DNA from: Brevundimonas poindexterae
GTDB taxonomy: Bacteria > Pseudomonadota > Alphaproteobacteria > Caulobacterales > Caulobacteraceae
Length of the DNA: 64,000 nt
NCBI RefSeq assembly: GCF_020524625.1
Contig: NZ_JAIVLL010000001.1
Span: 124,001-188,000, forward strand
Direction: 5' to 3'
A model generated the notes under the pieces. The model saw only the letters and a program-made list of their open reading frames with translations. It was not told the DNA's origin and searched no databases. Position numbers and translations under genes: made by a program. The stretch's first letter is position 1; every line of letters begins with the position of its first letter. Of the stretch, positions 26,931 to 35,083 are shown piece by piece.

Positions 26931-27425
26931 TCAGGGGTACGCACCCTGGCGCGGTGAGGTCTCGACCTTGAGCCAGGCGATGACGTCGCGGCGGTCCTGA
27001 TCGTCGGGCACGCCGGGGAAGTTCATCTTGTTGCCCGGCAGGAAGGTGCGGGGGTTGGCCAGCCAATGGTCGAGGCGGTCGCCGTCCCAGGCGAAGTCGG
27101 CCTCCTGCAGCGCCTTCGAATAGGTGTAGCCCTCGTGCCGGCCGGCGGGGCGTCCGAACAGGCCCCAGAGGTTGGGTCCGGTCATGTTGGGACCGCCCTC
27201 TGTGACCGTGTGACAGGCCCGGCAGCGGGCGAAGACGCGGCGTCCGTTCTCGTAATCCGCCTGGTCGTAGGGCGCCGGAAGGGCGGCCATGGCCAGGGTC
27301 ACCTGTTCCGGCGTCAAAGGCGGGCGGGGGGGCGCAGCGGGAACCTTCGCGCTGTCGTCGCCACAGGCGCTCACGCCGAGGGCGAGCGTGGTGAGCAGGG
27401 CGGGGAAGAGGATGGACGACTTCAT
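26931..27425 (-). CDS. Mono-haem cytochrome c lipoprotein
   Basis: A 164-residue class I cytochrome c. The signal ends in LGVSAC, so Cys21 would be lipidated. After a proline-rich linker the haem motif CRACH is at 68-72, and Met134 in GNKMNFPGV is the probable sixth ligand. FARCRACHTVTEGGPNMTGP and the TYSKALQE segment match mitochondrial-type cytochrome c552/cy. Being membrane-tethered, it would shuttle electrons near the bc1 complex and oxidases. The ATG at 27425 gives the signal peptide; sequence upstream in frame is not coding. Confidence 0.9.
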   Translation of the reverse strand: MKSSILFPALLTTLALGVSACGDDSAKVPAAPPRPPLTPEQVTLAMAALPAPYDQADYENGRRVFARCRACHTVTEGGPNMTGPNLWGLFGRPAGRHEGYTYSKALQEADFAWDGDRLDHWLANPRTFLPGNKMNFPGVPDDQDRRDVIAWLKVETSPRQGAYP

Positions 27426-27504
27426 GACAGGCTCCGTATCAGCCCCCTCTGGATAGGAGGGTGCGGCAAAACGGACAACAGGCTGGACGGCGGCGACCCG
27501 CACC

Positions 27505-27519
27505 TGATAATCAGTGTCA
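27505..27519 (+). promoter_or_regulatory. Fur-like box upstream of feoAB
   Basis: TGATAATCAGTGTCA matches 13 of 15 bases of the palindrome TGATAATCATTATCA that forms the core of Fur boxes. It lies 79 bases before the feoA ATG, and cytochrome c starts 80 bases away in the other direction. Fur repression of feoAB under iron excess is the expected function; the position fits, but binding is inferred. Confidence 0.5.
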
Positions 27520-27598
27520 ACTGGATGGACGCGCGGCCCGGGTGCCCGCGTCCGGACGCATTCCGCTGAACCTCCCCGACGGGCAGTACGCACGCTTC

Positions 27599-27901
27599 AT
27601 GACCGACATCATTCGTTTGAGCCAGGCCCGCAAGGGTCAGGAAGGCCGCATTCACACCGTCGAGGCGATGGAGGACAACCCCGCCGACGCCCAGGAGCTG
27701 GAGCGTCGCCTGCTGGAGTTCGGACTGATCGAGGGCGCGCGCGTGGGCCTGATTCACGAAGGGCCGGTCGGTGCCGATCCCGTGGTGCTGAACGTTGAGG
27801 GCATGCGGATCGCCCTGCGCCGGCATGAGGTCAGGGGGCTGACGCTCAGGCTGGGGGATGCCGACCTCGACCTCGACGGCGAGGCGCGCGTATCGGCATG
27901 A
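27599..27901 (+). CDS. feoA: FeoA, ferrous iron transport accessory protein
   Basis: A 100-residue protein with the SH3-like FeoA domain: ELERRLLEFGLIEGARVGLI, then VVLNVEGMRIALRRHEVRGL. FeoA modulates the FeoB transporter from the cytoplasmic side. The N-terminal 25 residues precede the usual domain start. The ATG at 27599 lacks a strong ribosome site, but the longer upstream frame is not protein-like. Its stop overlaps the feoB start by four bases, so the two are translated together. A Fur-like box lies upstream. Confidence 0.9.
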   Translation: MTDIIRLSQARKGQEGRIHTVEAMEDNPADAQELERRLLEFGLIEGARVGLIHEGPVGADPVVLNVEGMRIALRRHEVRGLTLRLGDADLDLDGEARVSA

Positions 27902-29757
27902 GTGAGTCCACGACGACGGTTGCGCTGGTCGGAAATCCGAACAGCGGTAAGACGGCCCTGTTCAACGCCCTGACCGGAAGCCGGCAGAAGGTCGCCAACT
28001 ATGCGGGGGTGACGGTCGAGCGGAAGGCCGGCGCGATCAAGGCTCCGGACGGCACGCCGATGACGGTGCTGGACCTGCCGGGGACCTATTCGCTGCGGGC
28101 GCGCAGCCCCGACGAGGTGATTACTCGAGACGTAGTGCTGGGCCGCCGGCCCGAGGATGTGCCGGACGTTCTGGTGGTGGTGGCGGACGCCACCAATCTG
28201 CGGCTGGTGCTGCGGCTGGCGCTGGAGATCAAGGCCGTTGGGCGCCCGGCGGTCATGGCGCTGAACATGTACGACATCGCCGAGCGCCAGGGTCTGAGGA
28301 TCGACCTCGAAGGCCTGTCGCAGGCGCTGGGCATGCCGGTCGTCACGACCGTCGCCACGCGCAAGCGGGGTATGGACAGCCTGCTGGAGGCCGTGCAGGC
28401 GGTGCTGGCCTCGACGGCCGCCCGGCCCTCGACCTGGCACGAGCCGGGCGCCTCTGAAATCCGCGCCGCGCATCGCGAGGCCGGGCGCATGATGTCGGCC
28501 CATGTGAAGCCGCCCGAGCGGCCCGACACCCTGACCGGGAAGATCGACAGCGTGCTGCTGCACCCGGTGGGGGGGCTGCTGATCCTGCTGACTCTGCTGT
28601 TCGTGATGTTCCAGGCAGTGTTCAGCTGGGCCGCGCCGGCCATGGACGCGATCGACATGGGGCTGGCCGGTTTTGGCGGCTGGGTCGCGGGCGTTATGCC
28701 GGACGGTCTGCTGCAGAGCCTGATCGTGGACGGGCTGATCGCCGGCGTCGGCAGCGTGCTGGTGTTCCTGCCGCAGATTCTGGTGCTGTTCCTGTTTATC
28801 CTGCTGCTGGAGGACTTTGGCTATATGGCGCGGGCCGCCTTCCTGATGGACCGCATCATGGGCGGGGCGGGCCTGCACGGCCGGGCCTTCATTCCGCTGC
28901 TGTCCAGCTTCGCCTGTGCCATTCCCGGGATCATGTCGGCGCGGGTAATCGACTCCAAGCGCGACCGGCTGACGACCATTCTGGTGGCGCCGCTGATGAC
29001 CTGCTCGGCGCGCATCCCGGTCTATACGCTGATCATCGCCGCCTTCATCCCGCGCGAGACCGTGTGGGGCTGGATCGAGCTGCAGGGGCTGGTGATGTTC
29101 GGCCTGTATGCGGCGGGCATTCTGAGCGCGCTGATCGTCTCGTTCGTGATCCGCAAGATCTTCTGGAGAGGCGCCTTCGAGCCCTTCATGATGGAGCTGC
29201 CGGCCTACAAGATTCCGGACCCGGGCAGTGTGGCGCTGAACCTGTGGCAGCGGGCGCGCATCTTCCTGGAGCGGGCCGGGCGGATCATCCTGCCGCTGAT
29301 GGTCGTGGTGTGGGCCGTCTCGACCTTCCCCGGGCCGCCGCCCGGAGCGACGGGGCCAGCCATCGACTACAGCCTCGCCGGCATGATCGGACGGGCGCTG
29401 GAGCCGCTGTTCGCGCCGATCGGTTTCAACTGGCAGATGGTTGTGGCGCTGGTGCCGGGCATGGCCGCGCGCGAGGTGGCCGTGGCGGCGCTCGGCACCG
29501 TCTATGCCGTGGCCGATGCCGAGAGTGCGGTCGGTACACTGGCCAATGTGCTGTCGCTGCAGTGGTCTCTGGCCACAGGCCTCGCCTTCCTGGCCTGGTA
29601 TGTGTTCGCGCCGCAGTGCGTGGCGACGCTGGGCGTGGTCAAGCGCGAGACCAATTCGTGGCTGTGGATGTGGGTCATGACGGCCTATATGTTCGCGCTC
29701 GCCTATGGCGCGGCCTTTGTGGTCTATCGGGTGGCCGTGGCGTTCGGCCTCGGCTGA
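27898..29757 (+). CDS. feoB: FeoB, GTP-dependent ferrous iron permease
   Basis: A 619-residue membrane protein importing Fe(II). The N-terminal G domain has G1 GNPNSGKT at 12-19, switch I YAGVTVERKAG, G3 DLPGTYSLRARSPDE and G4 NMYD. The membrane part shows two Gate repeats, one including FGYMARAAFLMDRIMGGAGL and CAIPGIMSAR, the other GMAAREVAVAALGTVYAV. Length is at the short end of the family; the C-terminal cytoplasmic extension with feoC-like Cys residues is absent. It forms an operon with feoA; a prepilin peptidase gene follows after 12 bases. Confidence 0.95.
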   Translation: MSESTTTVALVGNPNSGKTALFNALTGSRQKVANYAGVTVERKAGAIKAPDGTPMTVLDLPGTYSLRARSPDEVITRDVVLGRRPEDVPDVLVVVADATNLRLVLRLALEIKAVGRPAVMALNMYDIAERQGLRIDLEGLSQALGMPVVTTVATRKRGMDSLLEAVQAVLASTAARPSTWHEPGASEIRAAHREAGRMMSAHVKPPERPDTLTGKIDSVLLHPVGGLLILLTLLFVMFQAVFSWAAPAMDAIDMGLAGFGGWVAGVMPDGLLQSLIVDGLIAGVGSVLVFLPQILVLFLFILLLEDFGYMARAAFLMDRIMGGAGLHGRAFIPLLSSFACAIPGIMSARVIDSKRDRLTTILVAPLMTCSARIPVYTLIIAAFIPRETVWGWIELQGLVMFGLYAAGILSALIVSFVIRKIFWRGAFEPFMMELPAYKIPDPGSVALNLWQRARIFLERAGRIILPLMVVVWAVSTFPGPPPGATGPAIDYSLAGMIGRALEPLFAPIGFNWQMVVALVPGMAAREVAVAALGTVYAVADAESAVGTLANVLSLQWSLATGLAFLAWYVFAPQCVATLGVVKRETNSWLWMWVMTAYMFALAYGAAFVVYRVAVAFGLG

Positions 29758-29769
29758 GACGGAGCGGAC

Positions 29770-30432
29770 ATGCTGGCGGCGACGATCGGGATCGGACTGG
29801 CGGGCCTGATCGTCGGGGTTGCTGTCTCGCGGCTGAGCCTGTGGCTGGCGGCGACCGACGAGGCGCCGCAGAAGCCATCGAGCCTGAAGCGGGATGCGGT
29901 GCTGGCGCTGGCAGGCGGCGGGCTGGGCCTGTGGGCCGCGCTGGCGTCACCGGAGCTGTCGATCGCCCTGTTCGGCGCCTTGCTGGGCTGGCAGCTGCTG
30001 ATGCTCGCCGTCGTCGATTTCGAGAATTTCTGGCTGCCGGATGTGCTGACCTGGCCGTTGGTGGCGACCGGTCTGCTGGCCGCCTTCGTGGCCGAACCGG
30101 AGGCTCTGATGGCGCGAGCGATCGGAGCGGTCGCGGGGTTTGCCGCCCTGTGGCTGATGGGCTGGCTGTACCGGCGGATGCGCGGGCGCGACGGACTGGG
30201 AGGAGGGGACCCGTTCCTGATGGCCGGGGCCGGGGCCTGGGTCGGCTGGATGGGTCTGGCCAGTGTGATGCTGTGGGGCGGGCTGGCGGGCATCAGTCTG
30301 GTGATCGCGCGGCGGGTGACGGGCAAGGCGGTCAGCGGTCAGGATGCCCTGCCGTTCGGTGTGTTCCTGGCGATCGGGATCTGGCTGACCTGGCTGTACG
30401 GCCCGCTGGGGATGGCGGTCAGCGGCCGGTGA
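29770..30432 (+). CDS. Prepilin peptidase (A24), short form
   Basis: A 220-residue polytopic membrane protein. The two catalytic aspartates of type IV prepilin peptidases are Asp83 (LAVVDFENFWLPD) and Asp147 (GLGGGDPFLMAGAGAWVGW). The N-terminal Cys-rich methyltransferase domain of PilD is missing, as in CpaA-like enzymes. It would cleave type IV pilin-like or pseudopilin leaders at the inner membrane. No pilin or secretion genes are near; it sits just behind feoB, perhaps by read-through. Its end overlaps the convergent TetR gene by 14 bases. Confidence 0.85.
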   Translation: MLAATIGIGLAGLIVGVAVSRLSLWLAATDEAPQKPSSLKRDAVLALAGGGLGLWAALASPELSIALFGALLGWQLLMLAVVDFENFWLPDVLTWPLVATGLLAAFVAEPEALMARAIGAVAGFAALWLMGWLYRRMRGRDGLGGGDPFLMAGAGAWVGWMGLASVMLWGGLAGISLVIARRVTGKAVSGQDALPFGVFLAIGIWLTWLYGPLGMAVSGR

Positions 30433-31045
30433 TCAGGCGGACGAGGATGTGGGCCGTGGTGTCGATGATGGCCCGGTCGCTGTCGGCGCGCTTCAGCAGA
30501 TTGAAACTGGCGGCAGCGGACTCGGCGATATTGGCGACTTCGTAGGAGGCCAGCCGGGGGTCGTAGCCCTCCGGGTGAAGGCCGGCGTGGGCGGCCTGGG
30601 CGATGCGGCGCTCCAGCGCCAGGTGCAGGCGACGCAGGCGACTGACGCGGGCCTCGACAAAGGCCGGTGCGCCGCGGTCGGCCATCATCTGCTCGACCCG
30701 GATGATAGCGCCATGGCGCGCCCACAGGGCCAGCATGTCCATGATCAGGGCCCGCGCGTGGGTCAGGCCCTGACCGCCCGACCAGTCGGCCTCAAGGTGA
30801 TGGGCCAGGCCCTGCCAGTCGCTGGCAACCTCCTCGCAGAGGGCCAGCAGGGCTTCGTCGAGGGTATCGAAATAGGTGTAGAAGGTCGGAGCCGAGATGG
30901 CGGCCGCCTGGGCCAGGTCGGCAATGCGGATCTCGCCCATGTGGCGCTCGGCCAGCAGGGTGCGCAGCGCGTCGAGAATGGCCGTCCGGGTGCGCCCGCC
31001 CCGCGCCCCGATCCTGTGTCCCAGCTTGTTGACGGCGTCAGCCAT
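30419..31045 (-). CDS. TetR-family transcriptional regulator
   Basis: A 208-residue regulator. The N-terminal TetR helix-turn-helix is clear: GRTRTAILDALRTLLAERHM, then IRIADLAQAAAISAPTFYTYFD. The C-terminal ligand domain is all-helical with no obvious signature. The genes it controls are unknown; neither neighbour reads divergently from it, so it may act on distant genes or on itself. The length and the FYTYFDTLDEALLALCEEVA segment are ordinary for the family. Confidence 0.9.
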   Translation of the reverse strand: MADAVNKLGHRIGARGGRTRTAILDALRTLLAERHMGEIRIADLAQAAAISAPTFYTYFDTLDEALLALCEEVASDWQGLAHHLEADWSGGQGLTHARALIMDMLALWARHGAIIRVEQMMADRGAPAFVEARVSRLRRLHLALERRIAQAAHAGLHPEGYDPRLASYEVANIAESAAASFNLLKRADSDRAIIDTTAHILVRLITGR

Positions 31046-31071
31046 GGTGCCCCGCGCGAGGGGGAGGGAGG

Positions 31072-31147
31072 TGGTGCCGGTTGCAGGAATCGAACCCGCG
31101 ACCTTCGGTTTACAAAACCGCTGCTCTACCAGCTGAGCTAAACCGGC
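31072..31147 (-). tRNA. tRNA-Thr (anticodon UGU)
   Basis: Read on the minus strand: acceptor GCCGGTT pairs with AACCGGC, D-arm GCTC...GAGC, anticodon loop TTTGTAA (anticodon TGT), variable loop and a T-arm with GGTTCGATTCC. The CCA end is encoded (plus-strand TGG at 31072-31074). The anticodon stem closes with a G-A mismatch at its base but otherwise pairs. Confidence 0.95.
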
Positions 31148-31210
31148 GCCGGGCGGTTATGCGCAGGGGCGGGGCCCCGCGCAAGGGGGCGTGTGCAGGT
31201 GCAGCACGCC

Positions 31211-31654
31211 CTAGGCCGGTTCGAGGGCGGCGGCCACCTTGTCGGCAAGGGCGCGCAGGTGATCGCTGTCGGCCATCGGGGCGTGGCCGTGGCCCTTCAT
31301 CGGACGATCCGACCAGCGCGGGACGATGTGGAAATGCAGGTGGAAGACGGTCTGGCCGCCGGCTTCGCCGTTGAACTGCATGATGCTGAGGCCCTCGGGC
31401 TTGAGGGCCTTTTCGGCGGCGCGGGCGGTGCGGCGGACGGCCCGGGTGATCCGGTCCAGCACGTCGGGCTCGACCTCCAGCAGGTTGCGGGCCCGGGAGG
31501 TCTTGGAGATCACCAGCATATGGCCCTCGGACTGGGGGAAGACATCCATGAACACCCGCACGTGGTCATCTTCCCATACGGTGACGCTGGGGATGTCGCC
31601 GCGCAGGATGCGGGCAAAGATGTTGTCGGGATCATAGGTGCCGTGCAGGCTCAT
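31211..31654 (-). CDS. HIT-family nucleotide hydrolase
   Basis: A 147-residue histidine-triad protein. The active-site motif is complete as HLHFHIVPRW (near residues 106-115), preceded by the family pattern GHMLVISKTSRARNLLEVEP. The N-terminus DNIFARILRGDIPSVTVWEDD is the standard start. Such enzymes hydrolyse AMP or ADP linked to small groups (HinT/Hit-type). The C-terminal extension (about 30 residues) is helical. It is close to the tRNA-Thr gene on the same strand but probably a separate unit. Confidence 0.92.
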   Translation of the reverse strand: MSLHGTYDPDNIFARILRGDIPSVTVWEDDHVRVFMDVFPQSEGHMLVISKTSRARNLLEVEPDVLDRITRAVRRTARAAEKALKPEGLSIMQFNGEAGGQTVFHLHFHIVPRWSDRPMKGHGHAPMADSDHLRALADKVAAALEPA

Positions 31655-31778
31655 GCGGGGCTCTCCGGTCTGACTCGCGGGACCCTAACACGGCCTGCGC
31701 CGGTCGGGAGCCATTGACCGGGTCGTGCGCTGTGTCGGAGGATTTGACCGGGGCCCGGTGCCCGAATGCGGAGACAGG

Positions 31779-32135
31779 ATGATGGTGCGGTTTATCGTTC
31801 AGGCGCTGGTGACGATGCTGGGGCTCTGGCTGTCGTCAAAGATCATCGACGGCGTAGCCTTTACGTCGACCGGCTCGCTGATCGCTGCGGCCATCATCCT
31901 CGGGATCGTGAATGCGATTGTGCGGCCCATTCTGGTGGTCGTGACCTTCCCCATCACGGTGATCACCCTGGGGCTGTTCCTGCTGGTGGTGAACGCCGCC
32001 ATGATCGGGCTGACGGCCAGCTTCCTGGGGGGATTTGTGGTCGACGGCCTGATGCCGGGGCTCGGCGCGGCGATCGTGACCGGCATCGTCAGCTGGATTG
32101 CCGGTGCCTTCATCCAGGACGAGCCGCGCGGCTGA
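31779..32135 (+). CDS. Phage-holin-4_2 (DUF360) family membrane protein
   Basis: A 118-residue protein with four hydrophobic segments. The conserved pattern SLIAAAIILGIVNAIVRPIL, then VTFPITVITLGLFLLVVNAA, identifies the Pfam Phage_holin_4_2 family (YvlD-like). Despite the name, such proteins are widespread chromosomal membrane proteins. No endolysin or phage genes lie nearby. The ATG at 31779, with GGAGACAGG upstream, is preferred to the longer in-frame extension. Confidence 0.88.
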   Translation: MMVRFIVQALVTMLGLWLSSKIIDGVAFTSTGSLIAAAIILGIVNAIVRPILVVVTFPITVITLGLFLLVVNAAMIGLTASFLGGFVVDGLMPGLGAAIVTGIVSWIAGAFIQDEPRG

Positions 32136-32193
32136 GGCTGCTTGCCAGAGCGCCCGGCCCGGGCCATCAAGGGCGTTCATGCGGGAGGGGTGA

Positions 32194-32700
32194 ATGCTCA
32201 GGATTGTTGCCGGATTTTTCATGGCGCTGGTGCTGGCCGGCCCCGCACTGGCGCAGGATGCGGACTATGCCCGGCGCGAGGCGCTGGCCCGACAGGTCGT
32301 GGACCTGATTGATCCGGGCGAGGCGCTGGAAGCTGTGCTGATGACCCTGCCCGATGTCATCGCGGCCGAGAGCACGGACATGTCGCCGGATGAGCGCGCC
32401 CTGTTCAAATCGGTGATGATGACCAGCTTCCGCGAGGCCATGCCGCCCTTCATGGACCGGATATTCGAGGCGATGGTGCCGCTCTATGCCGAGACCTTCA
32501 CCGTGGCCGAGCTGGAGGCCATGCTGGTCTTCTATGCCACCCCGGAGGGCCGCTCGATCATGAAGAAGAGCCTGGCGCTCGGTGCCGAGGCGCAGCAGTT
32601 GTCCATGGCGCTGTTGCCCGGCTTCATGGAGGACATGGCCGTCAGCGTGTGTCGCCAGCTGGACTGTGACCCGGCCGAATTCCTGGCGGACATGCAGTGA
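32194..32700 (+). CDS. Exported DUF2059 protein
   Basis: A 168-residue protein with a signal peptide (cleaved near ALAQ, residue 21) and a helical DUF2059 domain. The family core is recognisable in YAETFTVAELEAMLVFYATP, then EGRSIMKKSLALGAEAQQ. The C-terminus has two cysteines (VCRQLDC) that could form a disulfide. The family role is unknown. The stop overlaps the GTG start of the Nramp-like gene (GTGA), so the two are likely coupled. Confidence 0.85.
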   Translation: MLRIVAGFFMALVLAGPALAQDADYARREALARQVVDLIDPGEALEAVLMTLPDVIAAESTDMSPDERALFKSVMMTSFREAMPPFMDRIFEAMVPLYAETFTVAELEAMLVFYATPEGRSIMKKSLALGAEAQQLSMALLPGFMEDMAVSVCRQLDCDPAEFLADMQ

Positions 32701-33971
32701 CCGCGCCTGTCCGGCCCCGCCTGTCTCTGGTCGGGCCGGGGATTGTCGTGGCCGCAACCGGTATCGGCGCGGGGGACCTGCTGGCCACCCTGATCGCCGG
32801 GGGACGGTTCGGCTATGTGCTGCTGTGGGCGGCACTGGTCGGGACCCTGCTGAAGATTGCGCTGGCCGAGGGCGTGGGACGCTGGACGCTGGCCTCCGGG
32901 CGGACGCTGTTTGACGGCTGGGCGCGACTGCCGGGGCCGTCGGTGCGGGTCGGCGGCGGGCAGAGGCTGAACTGGGCCGGGCTCTATTTCGGCATCTACG
33001 CGATCATCTGGGGCTTTGTGTACGGGGCCAGCGCCATGACGGCGACCGGCCTGCCGCTGACGGCGCTGTTCCCGGTTCTGGACCTGAAGACCTGGGGCAT
33101 GATCTCGGGCGTGATCGGCCTGATCCTCGTCTGGCTGGGCAGCTACGGCCTGTTCGAGAAGATCATGACAGGGCTGGTGGCCATCATGTTCGTCACTGTC
33201 GTCGGGCTGGCTGTGCTGGTGTCGCCCGACCTGCCGCGCCTGATCACCGGCGTGTGGCCCAGCCTGCCCGAGGGGTCGGGTTTCTACACCCTGGGCCTGA
33301 TCGGCGGGGTGGGGGGCACGATCACCATGGCGGCCTATGGATACTGGCTGACGGCCAAGGGCTGGCGCGGTCCGGAGTTCATGTCCGTGATGCGGTGGGA
33401 CAACCGGATCGCCTATGGCATGACCGGCGTGTTCGTCGTGGCCATGCTGATCGTCGGCGCCGAACTGTTGCATGCGGCGGGGATTGCGCTGGCCAGCGGA
33501 GACCGCGGCCTGCTGAACCTGTCGGACGTGCTGCGGGAGCGGTTTGGACAGCCGATCGCCATCCTGTTTCTCGTTGGCTTTCTGGCGACGACCTTTTCCA
33601 GCCTGATCGGGGTGTGGCAGGGCGTCAGTCTGATGGTCACCGACTTTGTCGCCCATGCGCTGGGCCGGTCCGACGATCCGGCCATGACGGGATCGAAGTC
33701 TCCGGCGTTCCGGGGCTATCTGCTGTGGTTGACCTTCCCGCCGATGGCCCTGTTGTTCATCGATCGGCCATTCGGCCTGATCGTGGCCTATGGGGTGCTG
33801 GGCAGCCTGTTCATGCCCTTCCTGGCCGGGACCCTGCTGTGGCTGCTGAACGGTCGGGACCAGCCGGTCGAGTGGCGCAGTCACTGGCTGTCCAACGCCT
33901 CGCTGGCGCTGGCGGCGCTGCTGTTCGCGGTTCTGGCCGGGCAGCAGCTGTACGAGATCATCGCGGGCTGA
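32697..33971 (+). CDS. Nramp-superfamily transporter with altered metal-site motifs
   Basis: A 424-residue protein with about eleven membrane segments and overall Nramp/MntH architecture. In canonical Nramp proteins TM1 carries DPGN and TM6 an MPH motif, both binding the metal. Here TM1 reads GPGIVVAATGIGAGDLLATL, with GAGD in place of DPGN, and TM6 reads GGTITMAAYGYW, with no Pro-His. Transport of Mn(II) or Fe(II) by the usual mechanism is therefore doubtful; another ion or substrate is possible. It starts with GTG overlapping the DUF2059 stop. The pair may work together. Confidence 0.78.
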   Translation: MTAPVRPRLSLVGPGIVVAATGIGAGDLLATLIAGGRFGYVLLWAALVGTLLKIALAEGVGRWTLASGRTLFDGWARLPGPSVRVGGGQRLNWAGLYFGIYAIIWGFVYGASAMTATGLPLTALFPVLDLKTWGMISGVIGLILVWLGSYGLFEKIMTGLVAIMFVTVVGLAVLVSPDLPRLITGVWPSLPEGSGFYTLGLIGGVGGTITMAAYGYWLTAKGWRGPEFMSVMRWDNRIAYGMTGVFVVAMLIVGAELLHAAGIALASGDRGLLNLSDVLRERFGQPIAILFLVGFLATTFSSLIGVWQGVSLMVTDFVAHALGRSDDPAMTGSKSPAFRGYLLWLTFPPMALLFIDRPFGLIVAYGVLGSLFMPFLAGTLLWLLNGRDQPVEWRSHWLSNASLALAALLFAVLAGQQLYEIIAG

Positions 33972-34047
33972 GCCCCGTCGCGCTTGCCGTTGCGACAGGC
34001 TTGGCCTACCCCTCCGCACGCGGAATCACAGCTATGGACCCGGACGC

Positions 34048-35004
34048 ATGACCCTCGCCTTCCTCTTCCCCGGACAGGGCAGCCAGACCGTCGGCATGGG
34101 CGGGGCCCTGGCCGGCGCCTTCGCCTCGGCGCGCGAGGTGTTCGACGAGGTGGATGACGCGCTGGGCCAGTCGCTGTTCATGCTTATGCGGGAAGGTCCC
34201 GAGGATCAGCTGACCCTGACCGAGAATGCCCAGCCGGCGCTGATGGCCGTGTCGGTGGCGGTGATGCGAGTGCTGAAGGCCGAGTTCGGCGTGGATGTGA
34301 CCCGCGCCGGTTATGTCGCGGGGCATTCGCTGGGCGAATATTCGGCCCTGTGCGGGGCGGGGGCGATCAGCCTGGCCGACACCGCCCGCCTGCTGAAGCT
34401 GCGCGGTCAGGCGATGCAGCGCGCCGTGCCGGTCGGCAAGGGCGCCATGGCCTCACTGATCGGGCCGAAGACGGATCTGGCGCTGGCCGAGGCGGCCGCT
34501 GCGGCGGGCTCGGAAGTCGGCGTCTGCGTCGTCGCCAATGACAACAACGCCGGCAATATCGTGATCTCGGGTGAGAAGGCGGCGGTCGATCGTGCGATCG
34601 AAAAGGCCAAGGAACTGGGCGCCCGCGCCATTCCGCTGAACGTCTCGGCCCCCTTCCACTGTCCGCTGATGCAGCCGGCGGCCGATGAGATGGCCGAGGC
34701 GCTCGCCGATGCGAAGATCATCGCGCCCGCCGTACCCGTGATTGCCAATGTGACCGCCCGCCCCGAGACCGATCCCGAGGTGATCCGTCGTCTGCTGGTC
34801 GAACAGGTCACCGGCCGGGTGCGCTGGCGCGAGAGCATGGAGTGGATGGCCGGTGAGGGCGGCGTGACCCGCTTTGCCGAGGTCGGCTCGGGCAAGGTGC
34901 TGACCGGGATGGCCAAACGCATCGCCCCCGACGCCGAAAGCCTGGCCCTGAACGCCCCGGAGGACCTTGAGGCGTTCGCGAAGTCAGTGACGAGTGGCGA
35001 GTGA
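34048..35004 (+). CDS. fabD: FabD, malonyl-CoA:ACP transacylase
   Basis: A 318-residue enzyme that loads malonyl groups onto ACP for fatty-acid synthesis. FLFPGQGSQTVGMG opens the fold, the nucleophile is Ser94 in GHSLGEYSALCGAG, and the catalytic His is in NVSAPFHCPLMQPA. The final residues (about VTSGE) are encoded by a repeat that covers the stop codon. fabG follows 79 bases downstream, the usual operon order. acpP and fabF come after a 4-kb interruption. Confidence 0.95.
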   Translation: MTLAFLFPGQGSQTVGMGGALAGAFASAREVFDEVDDALGQSLFMLMREGPEDQLTLTENAQPALMAVSVAVMRVLKAEFGVDVTRAGYVAGHSLGEYSALCGAGAISLADTARLLKLRGQAMQRAVPVGKGAMASLIGPKTDLALAEAAAAAGSEVGVCVVANDNNAGNIVISGEKAAVDRAIEKAKELGARAIPLNVSAPFHCPLMQPAADEMAEALADAKIIAPAVPVIANVTARPETDPEVIRRLLVEQVTGRVRWRESMEWMAGEGGVTRFAEVGSGKVLTGMAKRIAPDAESLALNAPEDLEAFAKSVTSGE

Positions 35005-35070
35005 CGAGTGGCGAGCCCTTTTGCCACGCCGCCTTGTTGCCTCGCCACACGCCACTAATCACTCGCCACT
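34986..35070. repeat. Imperfect inverted repeat between fabD and fabG
   Basis: The arms 34986-35015 and 35041-35070 are inverted relative to each other and match at 24 of 30 positions, built of (a)gtggcgag units. The element covers the fabD stop codon and ends right before the fabG ribosome site (GGAGAG). A partial copy of the same unit occurs at 3334-3357. Confidence 0.7.
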
Positions 35071-35083
35071 TGGAGAGATATTG

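Noticed and set aside
31779..32135. Prophage remnant suggested by a holin-type protein
   Set aside because: The Phage_holin_4_2 family is widespread on chromosomes, and no other phage gene is near.
32532..34019. 495-codon frame antisense to the Nramp-like gene
   Set aside because: Low-complexity Gln/Arg/His composition; the plus strand encodes a clear polytopic membrane protein.
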